Assembly (NCBI RefSeq): GCF_900096755.1
Contig: NZ_LT615227.1
Location: 1,269,822-1,333,821 of the forward strand
Direction of reading: 5' to 3'
Origin: Polynucleobacter necessarius
GTDB taxonomy: Bacteria > Pseudomonadota > Gammaproteobacteria > Burkholderiales > Burkholderiaceae
DNA length: 64,000 nt
Position numbers and translations under genes: made by a program. Under the pieces are notes generated by a model. That model saw nothing but the letters and a program-made list of their open reading frames with translations. It searched no databases and was not told where the DNA came from. Within the stretch, counting starts at the first letter, position 1; each line of letters opens with the position of its first letter. This document shows, one piece after another, positions 40,098 to 50,310 of this stretch.

Positions 40098-41513
40098 ATG
40101 ACGAAGACCGTCGCTGATGTGATGAAGTTAGTTAAGGAGAAAGAATGTACTTTCGTTGATTTCCGCTTTGTAGATACAAAGGGTAAAGAACAACACACGA
40201 CAGTTCCTATTTTTGCTTTTGACGAAGACAAATTTGAGAGCGGTCATGCATTTGACGGTTCTTCTATTGCTGGTTGGAAGGGTATTGAAGCCTCTGATAT
40301 GTTGCTCAAACCAGATCCAACAGCTGCTTATATCGACCCATTCTATGAAGAGCCAACTTTGGTATTGACATGCGATGTGATCGAGCCAGCTGATGGCAAA
40401 GGTTACGACCGTGACCCACGTTCTATCGCTAAGCGCGCTGAAGCATATTTGAAGAGCACTGGCTTGGGTGATACAGCGTACTTTGGTCCAGAACCAGAAT
40501 TCTTTATTTTTGACGGCGTTCGTTGGGGTGCCGACATGCAGGGTTGCTTCGTGAAGATTGATTCCGAAGAGGCTCCATGGTCTTCAGCTGCTGAAATCAA
40601 AGTTGGTAACACTGGTCACCGTCCAGGCAAAAAAGGCGGCTACTTCCCAGTTGCTCCTGTAGATACATTCCAAGACGTGCGTTCTGAAATGTGTTTGATT
40701 CTCGAATCACTGGGTATTCCTGTTGAAGTTCATCACCATGAAGTTGCTGGTCAAGGCCAAAACGAATTGGGTACAAAGTTCAGCACATTGGTGCAGCGCG
40801 CTGACTGGACTATCTGGCAGAAATATGTCATTCAAAACGTTGCTCATGCATACGGCAAGACTGCAACATTCATGCCTAAGCCAGTAGTTGGCGATAACGG
40901 TTCTGGTATGCACGTTCACCAATCTATTTGGAAAAACGGCGAGAACTTGTTTGCTGGTAATGGCTATGCTGGTTTGTCAGAGTTTGCTCTGTTCTACATC
41001 GGCGGCATCATCAAGCACGCTAAGGCATTGAATGCGATTACTAACCCAGGTACAAACTCATACAAGCGTTTGGTACCAGGCTTTGAAGCTCCAGTTAAGT
41101 TGGCTTACTCAGCACGTAACCGCTCCGCTTCAATTCGTATTCCACACGTTCCAAGTCCTAAGGGTCGTCGTATTGAGACTCGCTTCCCAGATCCATTGGC
41201 TAACCCATACCTCTGCTTCTCTGCATTGATGATGGCTGGTTTGGATGGCGTTCAGAACAAGATTCATCCAGGCGAAGCTGCTGACAAGAACTTGTATGAC
41301 TTGCCACCAGAAGAAGATGCAAAGATCCCAACCGTTTGCGCAAGCTTGGAAGAGGCATTGGATGCATTGAAGAAAGATCACGAGTTCTTGACTCGCGGTG
41401 GTGTATTCACGGAGTCCATGATTGATGCATATATCAATTTGAAGATGGAAGATGTCACACGTTTCCGTATGACTACACATCCAATCGAATTTGATATGTA
41501 CTACTCCCTGTAA
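40098..41513 (+). CDS. glnA: glutamine synthetase, type I
   Basis: A 471-residue dodecameric enzyme that makes glutamine from glutamate, ammonia and ATP. It contains [17 protein letters not shown], the ATP/metal motif [24 protein letters not shown], the glutamate flap [18 protein letters not shown] and the adenylylation site [10 protein letters not shown] (Tyr near residue 398). The presence of that Tyr implies control by GlnE if that enzyme exists elsewhere. AGAGGAG precedes the ATG. The upstream region has two NtrC sites and a sigma-54 promoter. No defect. Confidence 0.97.
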   Translation: MTKTVADVMKLVKEKECTFVDFRFVDTKGKEQHTTVPIFAFDEDKFESGHAFDGSSIAGWKGIEASDMLLKPDPTAAYIDPFYEEPTLVLTCDVIEPADGKGYDRDPRSIAKRAEAYLKSTGLGDTAYFGPEPEFFIFDGVRWGADMQGCFVKIDSEEAPWSSAAEIKVGNTGHRPGKKGGYFPVAPVDTFQDVRSEMCLILESLGIPVEVHHHEVAGQGQNELGTKFSTLVQRADWTIWQKYVIQNVAHAYGKTATFMPKPVVGDNGSGMHVHQSIWKNGENLFAGNGYAGLSEFALFYIGGIIKHAKALNAITNPGTNSYKRLVPGFEAPVKLAYSARNRSASIRIPHVPSPKGRRIETRFPDPLANPYLCFSALMMAGLDGVQNKIHPGEAADKNLYDLPPEEDAKIPTVCASLEEALDALKKDHEFLTRGGVFTESMIDAYINLKMEDVTRFRMTTHPIEFDMYYSL

Positions 41514-41527
41514 GCGAAGGAGAGAAC

Positions 41528-42390
41528 TTGAGCGCAGGTATGTTGCGCAATTCGTTCAAGGGAGCAGCTTCGGCTGCTCCTTTTTTTCCGACATTGCTCG
41601 ATCAGATGCCCAATGCCATAGTGGTATTTAGGGCGGAGACCCAACAATTGGTGTACGTGAACCCGGCTGCCGAGTCAGCTTTGGATCTTTCGCGTAAGTC
41701 ACTTGAGGGGCAATCTGTGCATGGTTTGTTTGGCGAGAATGAGGCTCTTGCTTACATGATTAGTGAAGTAAAGCTAGGTCATGTGCAGGCTCAACGTCAA
41801 GAAATGGTTTTGCATTCATTACCAGGCAGTATTCATCAGGATTCAATCCCAGCGCATGTGGCGATTGCTTTGCTTGATGATCCTGAGTTGCTGATGATGG
41901 AATGGTTTCCGATAGATCAGCAGCTTCGCAGCGAACGCGATGAACGCGTAACGCAGCAGGTGGAAGCCAATAAACAATTGATGCGCAATTTGGCGCATGA
42001 GATTAAGAACCCATTGGGTGGAATTCGTGGGGCCGCCCAGTTATTAGAGTTTGAACTCCCTGAAAAGGGTCTGCGCGAGTACACGCAAGTAATCATTAAA
42101 GAATCAGATCGCCTGCAGACTTTGGTTGATCGCCTTTTGGCGCCGCATCGCAAGGCCCATGTGATGGAGTCCTTCAATGTGCATGAGGCATTAGAGCGTG
42201 TGCGTAGCTTGGTATTGGCAGAGTTTCCAAAAGGTTTGCGGATCATACGCAATTACGACAAAAGGCAGTATTACAGGCGGCATTGGAAGTGACTCGTGGT
42301 CGTCGTGTTGAGGCTGAGGCTGCACAGCGTCTTGGCATTGGTCGGAATACGATCACTCGTAAATTGCAGGAACTTGGGATTGATGACTGA
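41528..42390 (+). pseudogene. glnL-glnG (NtrB-NtrC) deletion remnant
   Basis: The first ~240 codons are the nitrogen sensor kinase NtrB: a PAS domain (LDQMPNAIVVFRAETQQLVYV) and the phospho-acceptor H box NLAHEIKNPLGGIRGAAQLL. Translation begins at TTG 41528 after GAAGGAGAG. At about 42249-42262, just where the ATPase domain should begin (GLRIIRNYD), the sequence jumps to the end of NtrC: LQAALEVTRGRRVEAEAAQ, then RLGIGRNTITRKLQELG to TGA 42388-42390, in another frame. The kinase frame ends at 42292. About 1.7 kb appears missing, including the whole kinase ATPase domain and the NtrC receiver and AAA+ domains. Neither protein can be functional as encoded here. Confidence 0.9.
41558..41587 (+). 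terminator. intrinsic terminator/attenuator inside the 5' end of glnL
   Basis: An 11-bp stem with a UUCG tetraloop (GGAGCAGC TTCG GCTGCTCC at its core) is followed by seven T. It starts 45 bases after the glnA stop but lies within the glnL reading frame (codons around 11-20), so it would cap glnA mRNA and limit read-through into glnL. Confidence 0.85.
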
Positions 42391-43231
42391 TTCAGTTCGG
42401 ATTGCAGCGTGGAATGTGAACTCCTTAAAAGTTCGCCTTCCGCACGTCCTACGCTGGCTGCAGGATCAAGAAAAGGCAAAAAAACCGATTGATGCCCTTT
42501 GCTTGCAAGAATTAAAACTGACGGATGATAAGTATCCCCATCAAGAGTTAGAGGAGGCTGGTTATCTGAGTTTGGCAGCAGGGCAAAAGACTTATAACGG
42601 CGTTGCCATTATTGTTCGTAAAGCTGCTTTAGCGCCTATTGCATCTGATTTGGCAACTACCTTTCTAAAGCCCGTTAGAAATATTCCAAACTTTGTAGAT
42701 GAACAGCAGCGTATCTTAGCGGCAACCATTCCATTTGCAGGTATGCAGCCTATTAGATTGGTCTCGGCTTACTTTCCTAATGGACAGTCGCCTGATAGCG
42801 ATAAGTTTGTTTATAAATTGAGCTGGCTTAATGCCCTGCAAACTTGGATGGCGCAAGAACTCGAACAAACTTCACGTTTGGCGCTTTTAGGAGATTTCAA
42901 TATTGCGCCTGCCGATGCTGATGTGCATGACCCTAAAGCCTGGGAAGGGCAGAACCTAGTTTCTCAACCAGAGCGTGATGCCTTTCAAGCGCTGATCGGT
43001 CTTGGATTGCATGATTCCTTCAGAATGTTCGAGCAAGCTCCAAAAACATTTAGTTGGTGGGACTATCGTATGATGGGTTTCAGAAGAAATGCTGGCATGC
43101 GTATTGATCACATCTTGCTCAGCGATGCGCTAAAGGAAAAATGCAGCGCTAGTACGGTAGATAAAGAGCCGAGAACCTGGGAGCAGCCATCAGATCATGC
43201 TCCTGTCATTGCTGAGATTAAAAAATCCTAA
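42383..43231 (+). CDS. xth: exodeoxyribonuclease III (AP endonuclease)
   Basis: A 282-residue base-excision repair enzyme of the ExoIII family. Motifs: AAWNVNSLKVRLPHV, LCLQELKL (metal Glu), ALLGDFNIAPADADVH, GMRIDHILLS and SDHAPVIAEI (catalytic His). The start ATG 42383 overlaps the NtrC remnant's stop by eight bases, so it was originally coupled to glnG. Full length and intact. Confidence 0.94.
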   Translation: MTDSVRIAAWNVNSLKVRLPHVLRWLQDQEKAKKPIDALCLQELKLTDDKYPHQELEEAGYLSLAAGQKTYNGVAIIVRKAALAPIASDLATTFLKPVRNIPNFVDEQQRILAATIPFAGMQPIRLVSAYFPNGQSPDSDKFVYKLSWLNALQTWMAQELEQTSRLALLGDFNIAPADADVHDPKAWEGQNLVSQPERDAFQALIGLGLHDSFRMFEQAPKTFSWWDYRMMGFRRNAGMRIDHILLSDALKEKCSASTVDKEPRTWEQPSDHAPVIAEIKKS

Positions 43232-43281
43232 TACTGCTATAAGATTATTAAATCTTTAGAGTGTTGAGCTGCAAATCATCC

Positions 43282-43906
43282 ATGACGCCAATTTTGTATT
43301 CCTATCGCAGATGCCCATATGCCATGAGGGCTCGTATGGCATTGAAGTATGCGGGGATTGCGCTCGAGCATCGAGAAATTTCCTTAAGGGAGAAGCCAAA
43401 ATCGATGCTACTTGCTTCGCCCAAAGGCGCTGTGCCGGTTTTATGCTTAGATGGGCGCGTGATCGATCAAAGCTTAGACATCATGCATTGGGTGCTGAGT
43501 CAGTCAGACCCAAATGGCTGGATGGCTATTGATCCGGTTATCGCTCAAGCGTGGATTGAAAAAAACGATAGCGTATTTAAGAAGGAAGCTGCTTGATCAA
43601 TACAAGTACCCAAATCGCTACCCAGAACTAAATCCAGAAGATGTTTTAAGAGATTCGGTTGAGCGCATTCTTAAGCCCATGGAGACTACTTTAAATTCCA
43701 CACAGTATCTATTGGGGGATAGTGTAAGTTGGGTGGACATTGCTATCTTCCCGTTTATCAGGCAGTTTGCTATGGTTGATTCACAGAGATTTGCAGAGTT
43801 AGCTCTTCCTGCCACTCAAAAATGGCTAGCTCAACTGATTGAGTCGCCATTATTTGAGTCGGTGATGGAAAAGCATCCAGTGTGGATTGACTCAAGCGCT
43901 AACTAA
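43282..43906 (+). pseudogene. glutathione S-transferase-like protein, frameshifted
   Basis: The first frame has a thioredoxin-like GST N-terminal domain (MTPILYSYRRCPYAMRARM, cis-Pro in KGAVPVLCLDG, DQSLDIMHWV). At about 43581-43586 one extra G in AAGAAGGAAG changes frame, and the helical domain continues elsewhere as LLDQYKYPNRYPE, SVSWVDIAIFPFIRQFAMVD and KHPVWIDSS to 43906. The repaired length is about 207 residues. The first frame alone ends at 43596 and would make only the N-terminal domain. The stop overlaps the convergent prlC end by four bases. Confidence 0.82.
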
Positions 43907-45975
43907 GCAAGCCCACCGTGTCGAAGTAAGGCATCAATACTGGGTTCTCTACCTCTAAAGGCTTTGAAGGACTCAGCAGCAGGGCGACTTCCGCCTACTT
44001 CGAGTATTTCCTGGCGATAACGAATGCCGGTCTTCTCATCTAATACGCTGCCAGTGAGTTTTGCCGCCTCTTCAAAAGCCGAATAGACGTCTGCAGATAG
44101 AACCTCCGCCCATTTATAGCTGTAATAGCCAGCTGCATAGCCGCCAGCAAAGATGTGGCTAAAGGTATTAATCCAGCGCGAGATCTCGGGCTGAGGAATG
44201 ACGTTGAATTCATCAGCGATAGTTCTAGATAGATCCAAAACCGCCTGACCTTTGGCATTCTTCGCATCAAAGCTAGCATGTAAGCGCCAATCTGTTAGTG
44301 ACATCACAACCTGACGTAAGGTCATATAACCATTCTGAAAGTTTTTAGCAGCCAGGATTTTTTCAAACAGCTCTCGTGGCAATGGTTTGCCGGTTTTTGC
44401 ATGGGCAGTCATTTTTTTCAGAACTTCCCACTCCCAGCAGAAGTTTTCCATAAATTGACTTGGCAACTCAACAGCATCCCACTCAACACCATTAATGCCT
44501 GATACGCCTAAAGCACTCACTTGCGTTAAAAGGTGGTGTAGGCCATGGCCACTTTCATGAAAGAGAGTGATGACATCATCATGGGTGATAGTGGGTTGGC
44601 GTAGAACACCATCTACCTTAACCGGAGGTGCAAAGTTACAAACTAAGTAAGCAACCGGCACCTGAATTTCACCGTTAGGGAGCTCTCTACGTCCACGCGC
44701 ATCATCCATCCACGCACCGCCGCGCTTTCCTGGGCGAGCATAGGGATCTAGGTAGAAATAAGCCACGATATTGCCCTTGGCATTCTTCACTGAGAAGGAT
44801 TGCACATCAGCATGCTAGGTTGGTAGGTCTGCTGATTCAATTTTGACGCCAAAAAGAGTTTGAATCACCTTGAATAGACCGTCCAATACCTTTGGTAATG
44901 GGAAGTATTGCTTGAGTTCATTTTCTGAAAATGAATACCGCTCTTGTTTTAATCTCTCAGACGCAAATGCAATATCCCAAGGTTCAAGACCATTGGTAAG
45001 CCCTAGAGTGTTTGCAAAATCAGAGAGTTCTTGCCAATCTTTTTTCGCAAATGGTTTGGCCTTTTGTGCAAAATTCGTTAAGAAGGAATCAACCTCCTCA
45101 ACGGTATCAGCCATTTTTGGGGCCAAACTCAGGGCGGCATAGTTTGCAAACCCCAGCATCTGTGCTTCTTCATCACGTAGGCGCAGTTGATCGAGCATAT
45201 TTTGGGCGTTATCCAAATCCAATTTTCCGTTGGCATACTTTGGTGCTAGCTCTGAAGCGCGAGTGACGTAAGCCTCATACATTAAGCGTCGCAAGGCGCG
45301 GTTTTCTGAGTATTGCATTACCGGGTAGTACGATGGGAAGTGGAGGGTGAAAGCCCAGCCTTGCAGATTCTTTTGTTGCGCCGTATCGGCCGCAGCGGCA
45401 ATCGCATCGTCTGGTAGGCCAATTAATTCCGCTTTATCTGTAACCAAGTGAACAAAGCCATCGGTGGCATCTAAGACGTGATCAGAAAAGGCCTTTCCTA
45501 AAACTGCTTGCTCATCTTGTATCTGGGAAAAGCGGGGCTTGTCAGCATCGCTTAATTCGGCGCCGCCTAAACGAAAATCTCGTAATGAGTTTTCGATTAC
45601 TTTTCTCTGGGCGGCACTTAACTTGGAAAACTCAGGATTTGCGCTCAGCTCTTTAAACTTTTTATAGAGTTCTAAATTTTGTCCAAGACTAGAAAAGAAT
45701 GCAGTTACTTCAGGAAGCATTTCGCCATAAGCAGCGCGTAACTCTGGTGTATCAGCTACGCTATTGAGGTGTGAGATGACGCCCCAAGACCTTCCTAAAA
45801 ATTCTGTTGCATCTTCCAGCGGTTCTGCCAGTGCATTCCAAGTCGCAGCAGTATTGGGATTGACTGCAACATCCACGGCTTCTTGTACTCGTCCAAGAAG
45901 GTACCCAATTGCAGGCGCAATGTGTTCAGGCTTTACTTCAGAGTAGGCTGCGATACCTCTACCAAAGGTCAGCAA
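43903..45975 (-). pseudogene. prlC: oligopeptidase A (M3 metallopeptidase), amber mutation
   Basis: PrlC degrades cytoplasmic peptides, including cleaved signal peptides. The frame runs from GIAAYSEVKPEHIAPAIGYL to SADLPT, meets TAG at 44815-44817, then continues in the same frame as HADVQSFSVKNAKGN. Relatives have Trp before H-x-D-V, so TGG became TAG. The downstream half holds the zinc site TLFHESGHGLHHLL (HExxH) and everything catalytic, so the truncated product is dead. A GTG at 44805 could at most start a C-terminal fragment. The natural start is also unclear: in-frame codons extend upstream (KNDPLLTFG) without ATG. Confidence 0.88.
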
Positions 45976-46009
45976 GGGATCATTTTTGCCAAAAGTCCCA
46001 GTAAATTCC

Positions 46010-46864
46010 TTAAGGTTTAGCAGCCTTTTCAGCAGCTTCTAATGTGTTCATTAAAAGCATGGTGATAGTCATAGGGCCTACGCCACCAGGAACTGGGGTG
46101 ATCCAGCCAGCAACATATTTAGCTGTATCAAAGTCTACGTCGCCGCAGAGCTTACCATCTGGCAGGCGATTGATACCGACGTCAATGACAACGGCGCCAT
46201 TTTTAACCATATCACCAGAAATCATTTTGGGCTTACCGGTAGCCACCACCAAAATATCAGCATCTTTAGTGTGGTGCGCCAAGTCACGGGTCTTACTATT
46301 GCAAATGGTTACTGTTGCGCCTGCTTGCAATAGCAACATAGCCATTGGCTTGCCAACAATATTTGATGCACCAACAATGACGGCACGTGCTCCACGAATT
46401 GGATATTCAATGCTTTCCAGAATCTTCATGCAGCCATAGGGAGTGCAAGGCTTGAATTCTGGCTGACCAACCATCAATGCGCCAGCATTTGCAACGTGAA
46501 AGCCATCCACATCTTTTTCCGGGGCAATCGCTTCAAGAACGCGCTCAGAAGCAATATGCTCTGGCAATGGAAGTTGAACCAAAATGCCATGAATAGCAGA
46601 GCCTGCATTTAAGGTTGCGATACGGGCTAGTAATTCTTCTTCGCCTAGCTCAACAGAGTAGCGCTCTAAAACAGAATGAAAGCCAACGTTTTCGCAAGCC
46701 TTCATTTTATTGCGAACATACACAGCGCTGGCAGGATTATCGCCAACCACAATCACTGCTAACCCAGGTCTAACGCCTTTGGCAGTAACAATTGCACCGC
46801 GAGCAGCAATTTCAGTGCGCAGTTTTTTGGAGAGCACGTTTCCGTCTAGTAATTGAGCTGGCAT
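46010..46864 (-). CDS. folD: methylenetetrahydrofolate dehydrogenase/cyclohydrolase FolD
   Basis: A 284-residue bifunctional enzyme of one-carbon metabolism that interconverts methylene- and formyl-tetrahydrofolate with NADP. Motifs: [22 protein letters not shown] (catalytic Lys), [33 protein letters not shown] and [15 protein letters not shown]. Full length. It lies between the response regulator (17 bases upstream) and prlC. Confidence 0.97.
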   Translation of the reverse strand: MPAQLLDGNVLSKKLRTEIAARGAIVTAKGVRPGLAVIVVGDNPASAVYVRNKMKACENVGFHSVLERYSVELGEEELLARIATLNAGSAIHGILVQLPLPEHIASERVLEAIAPEKDVDGFHVANAGALMVGQPEFKPCTPYGCMKILESIEYPIRGARAVIVGASNIVGKPMAMLLLQAGATVTICNSKTRDLAHHTKDADILVVATGKPKMISGDMVKNGAVVIDVGINRLPDGKLCGDVDFDTAKYVAGWITPVPGGVGPMTITMLLMNTLEAAEKAAKP

Positions 46865-46881
46865 CTAGCTTGAACCTACTA

Positions 46882-47529
46882 TTAATTGGGTTGCGGGTCA
46901 GACAAAGCGAGGCGGAGGAGGTCCGCAACAGTATTGACGTTGAGCTTTTCCATGATGTTGGCGCGATGTGCTTCAACCGTCTTAATGGAAATGCCCAAAT
47001 CATCAGCGATCTGCTTGTTTAAACGACCGGCAACGATACGCTCAAGCACTTGACGCTCACGACCTGTTAATTTGCTGAGTAAGCTTTGAGTAATCTTGCG
47101 TTGGCTAGCTTGTGAGTAGTCAATGCGTGCTTTAGCAAGCATGCGATCTACCAAGCCACAAAGATCGTTCTCTTTGAATGGTTTTTCAATGAAATCTACT
47201 GCGCCACGATTCATGGTGGATACCGCCATGGAGACATCGCCGTGACCGGTAATGAATGCAACAGGCATTGGCAGGTTTTCGCTGGTAAGGCGCTCTTGAA
47301 GTTCAAGGCCAGACATGCCGGGCATGCGCACATCTAAAATGGCGCAAGAAATAGTGGATTTATCAGTGCTTTGGAGTGATTGCAAGAAGCGTTCGGCGCT
47401 TGCGTGGCAGCGAACTACATAACCATTGCTTTCTAAAAGCCAAGTGAGCGAATCACGAACAGCTTCATCGTCATCAACTACATATACAACTTCAGCTTGG
47501 TTTGGTTTTGCAGTAGCACTTAAGTTCAT
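46882..47529 (-). CDS. FixJ/NarL-type response regulator
   Basis: A 215-residue two-component regulator. The receiver domain has VVYVVDDDEAVRDSL (acidic pocket), the phospho-acceptor Asp in CAILDVRMPGMSG, and FITGHGDVSMAV (Thr) with FIEKPF (Lys). The LuxR-type HTH domain follows (LTGRERQVLERIVAGRLNKQIADDLGISIKTVEAHR). It starts 36 bases after the histidine kinase on the same strand and is surely its cognate regulator. The kinase is broken, so this protein is likely without its normal signal. Confidence 0.92.
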   Translation of the reverse strand: MNLSATAKPNQAEVVYVVDDDEAVRDSLTWLLESNGYVVRCHASAERFLQSLQSTDKSTISCAILDVRMPGMSGLELQERLTSENLPMPVAFITGHGDVSMAVSTMNRGAVDFIEKPFKENDLCGLVDRMLAKARIDYSQASQRKITQSLLSKLTGRERQVLERIVAGRLNKQIADDLGISIKTVEAHRANIMEKLNVNTVADLLRLALSDPQPN

Positions 47530-47565
47530 ATCGGTTCTCGTGTGGTAATTCTAAAAATTCGATGA

Positions 47566-50093
47566 TTAAACATTAGCCGCAGAATCTGGCGATTCCAGCG
47601 GTAGAAGTATTGTAAAGGTGCAGCCAGCCAGCCTGGTCTGTTCTGAATCCTTGACGTTGGTGGCCCAAAGCCTGCCGTGATGGGATTCAATGATAGAACG
47701 GCAAATATTGAGTCCCATGCCCATTCCGTCGGATTTAGTGCTGAAAAATGGCTCAAATATGCGTTCTATGACGTTTTCAGGTATCCCGCCCCCTGCGTCT
47801 GTAACCTGAATGCGGAGCATGGCAGGAAAGATACTGGTATCCAAATCTGCGCTAATTTTGACTGGAGGCGCTGACCAGCGAGAGGAGAGGGGGTAGGCCT
47901 CGCGCATGCTATCTAAAGCATTTTTAAGGAGATTCACCACCACCTGCAAAATCAAGACGGGATCCAAGTCAACCAAAGGAAGGTTTTCAGCAACTTCTGA
48001 GCTAATGGTTAGGCGATGGCGATGGGCCTCAATTTCCACCAGACCTACTGCATCACTAATAATTTCATTAATGCAGGAAGCCTTACTTTGGGGTTCGCTG
48101 CGTTTTACGAAGCCTCTGATGCGCTGAATGATGGTTCCGGCGCGGTGCGCTTGATCAGATGCTTTTTCAAGAGCCGGTAAAATTTCTTTGCTAATAGCGG
48201 GATCTAAATTTCCATCTAAGCGTTTCGCAACGCCCATGCAATAGTTCGAGATGGCCGCCAAAGGCTGGTTCAATTCATGCGCTAGCGAAGACGCCATTTC
48301 ACCCATGGTGGTCAAGCGACTTGTAAATTGCATGCGCTCTTGTTGCTGTCGCGCCAGGTCTTCCGCCTCTTTGCGACTAGTGATGTCTGTGGCAATCAAT
48401 AGTTGCGCTAGTAGATGACCATCAACCCAGGGAATGAAGCGATGTCGCACTTCAAACCATTTATTGCTACCATCGGTCAATTGAATATCTTCTGACTCTG
48501 ATTCTTGGTAAAGAAATGAGGTAGGAATGCCATCACGAACATAGTCATGAAGATCTTGTGCAATATTGTGCAAAGCTGGAAGTCTGATGTCTTGATGGGC
48601 TAATTGGAAATGTCCTTTGGAGTCATCGCCAAAGTTTTCGCGATAAAAGCGGTTGGCGAACAGTAGCTCGTCCGTCTCCAGGGATACGACAGAGACAGCC
48701 GCATCCAAACTTTCTAGAACAGTAGTAAAGCGTTCTTGTGATGCAGCTAATTCTTCCCGAATCTTTTTTGGTTCAGAAATATCAATCAAGGAGGTAACCC
48801 AACCGGTTTGCTTGCCCTTTTCATTAATGAGTGGGGCAATAAAAGTGCGGGTTTGGATTTAAGGAGCCATCGCGACGCAAGATGGCTCCTTAAATGCCCA
48901 TCTTGCCAGTTCCGACATCCGCCTTTAAGGCGCGGTTCATTTTCTCTACCAGCTCATCTCTTCTGCTATCGGGCCAAAAAGGGAAGGGCGGCATGAGTCC
49001 GATCAATTCTTTTTGGGTCCACCCCGTCATCTCACAAAATGCTCGATTGACATAGGCGATGCGCTTTTGCATGTCATGCGCACGGATACCCACAGGGGTG
49101 GAGTTTTCCATTGCGCTTCGAAAGTTGGTTTCGCTGCGAAGACTGGCTTCAGCCTCCTGACGAACCTGCATTTGTTTGAGTACTGACCACAGACTCCAGA
49201 TCACGAATACCGATAGTCCAAGCACTACACCAATCAACATCCTGAATGTCAGATTCGTTGGGGGCGGATAGGTATCAATCCGAAGCGTCAGGTTTGGGCT
49301 AAGAACACCAATATCGAGAGAAGTTTGATTGCTAAAAGCTCTTTTTGGCGTATTGCGATCGGAAGAAATGGCTAGAACTTGTTCGTTATCTGTAAGCAGG
49401 GTGAAGCGGTAATGTGCTTTAAGTTCGTTTGGTATGACATCTAATAGGCCCTGTGATGTGTAGAGCACGGCCAGAAAGCCAACCACTTCACCGCTCACGA
49501 TATTGGGTACGACTTGCCAAAAATGATTTTTTCTTTCTCTAGCGAGAGGTTCGCTGCTGGCAATGTTAGGGGAGAAGAAGTGGCTAAATGCTGCTCTGGC
49601 TGGTTACCTTGCTGAGCTCAATAGTGGAATTTAATGCGTCGTTAGTGGCTGGATCAGATTGGGTTTTGACTAGCCAATCATTTTTATTGGCATTTGGCGG
49701 GACCACCCATTGACGCTCATTTCTATTATTTAACGAAATGATTTTGATAATTTCATGATTGTTGATTACTAGCTCATCAGCTTGCTCGAAAGCAATTTGC
49801 TTGAGTTTGGTTTGGTTATCGCTCGCGGCAATTTCCCGATTAATGGTGGAGAGTAAATTCACATTGCTAACAAAACGCGTTTGAATCCGTTGCTTTGCAA
49901 AAGACAGTTCTCTAAAGAGGGCGGCTTCTTGTTGACTCTTTTCTTGCAAATGTAATGCCCCCAGGATGATGCCCATTACCGAGGTAAAGAGCACGATCGC
50001 CAATAAAGGGGTGTAAACGAGCCTAAATCCCCGAATTTTGCGTAGCCATTTGAATGGCCTAAGAAATAGGTTAGAAGAGGCTGATACTTTCAT
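47566..50093 (-). pseudogene. membrane-bound PAS sensor histidine kinase, multiply broken
   Basis: The partner kinase of the adjacent FixJ-type regulator, in three frames. Piece 1 (50093-49584): membrane helix YTPLLAIVLFTSVMGIILGAL and an extracytoplasmic sensor region. A +1 change near 49594-49604 moves to piece 2: more sensor domain (HFWQVVPNIVSGEVVGFLAV), a second helix and a PAS domain (AYVNRAFCEMTGWTQKELIG). It stops at TAA 48890-48892, and a further +1 C near 48849-48851 moves to piece 3. Piece 3 has the PAC end, a second PAS, H box SSLAHELNQPLAAISNY, and the ATPase N and G boxes (NLLKNALDSM, DAGGGIPENVIERIFEPFFS). The kinase core is readable, but only without its sensor. Intact length would be about 840 residues. 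Confidence 0.85.
48857..48895. repeat. perfect 15-bp inverted repeat with 9-base loop
   Basis: ATTTAAGGAGCCATC is followed after nine bases by its exact reverse complement. One arm contains the TAA that ends piece 2 of the kinase gene on the minus strand. It has no T tract and lies in coding sequence, so it is not a normal terminator. Confidence 0.9.
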
Positions 50094-50168
50094 GAATACT
50101 AAGCATTTTGCCCTAATGCGCGCTCTAAATTAGGATTTCTGATCTTATATACTATATATAGAGCCTCT

Positions 50169-50174
50169 TATAAT
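50169..50174 (+). promoter_or_regulatory. candidate -10 box for the pyruvate dehydrogenase operon
   Basis: A perfect TATAAT in a very AT-rich stretch (TATATACTATATATAG just upstream), 137 bases before the aceE ATG. No clear -35. The same region must carry the promoter for the divergent kinase gene. Confidence 0.35.
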
Positions 50175-50310
50175 TTGCACCGCAATAAAATACCACATTA
50201 TGAGAAATACTATCATTATGTGGAAAATTGCTTGTTTACACCCATATACCTTCCTAGAATGTTGCCTATAGAGTTAATGGCTAATAAATAAGTATTCAAT
50301 GGAGACAAAT

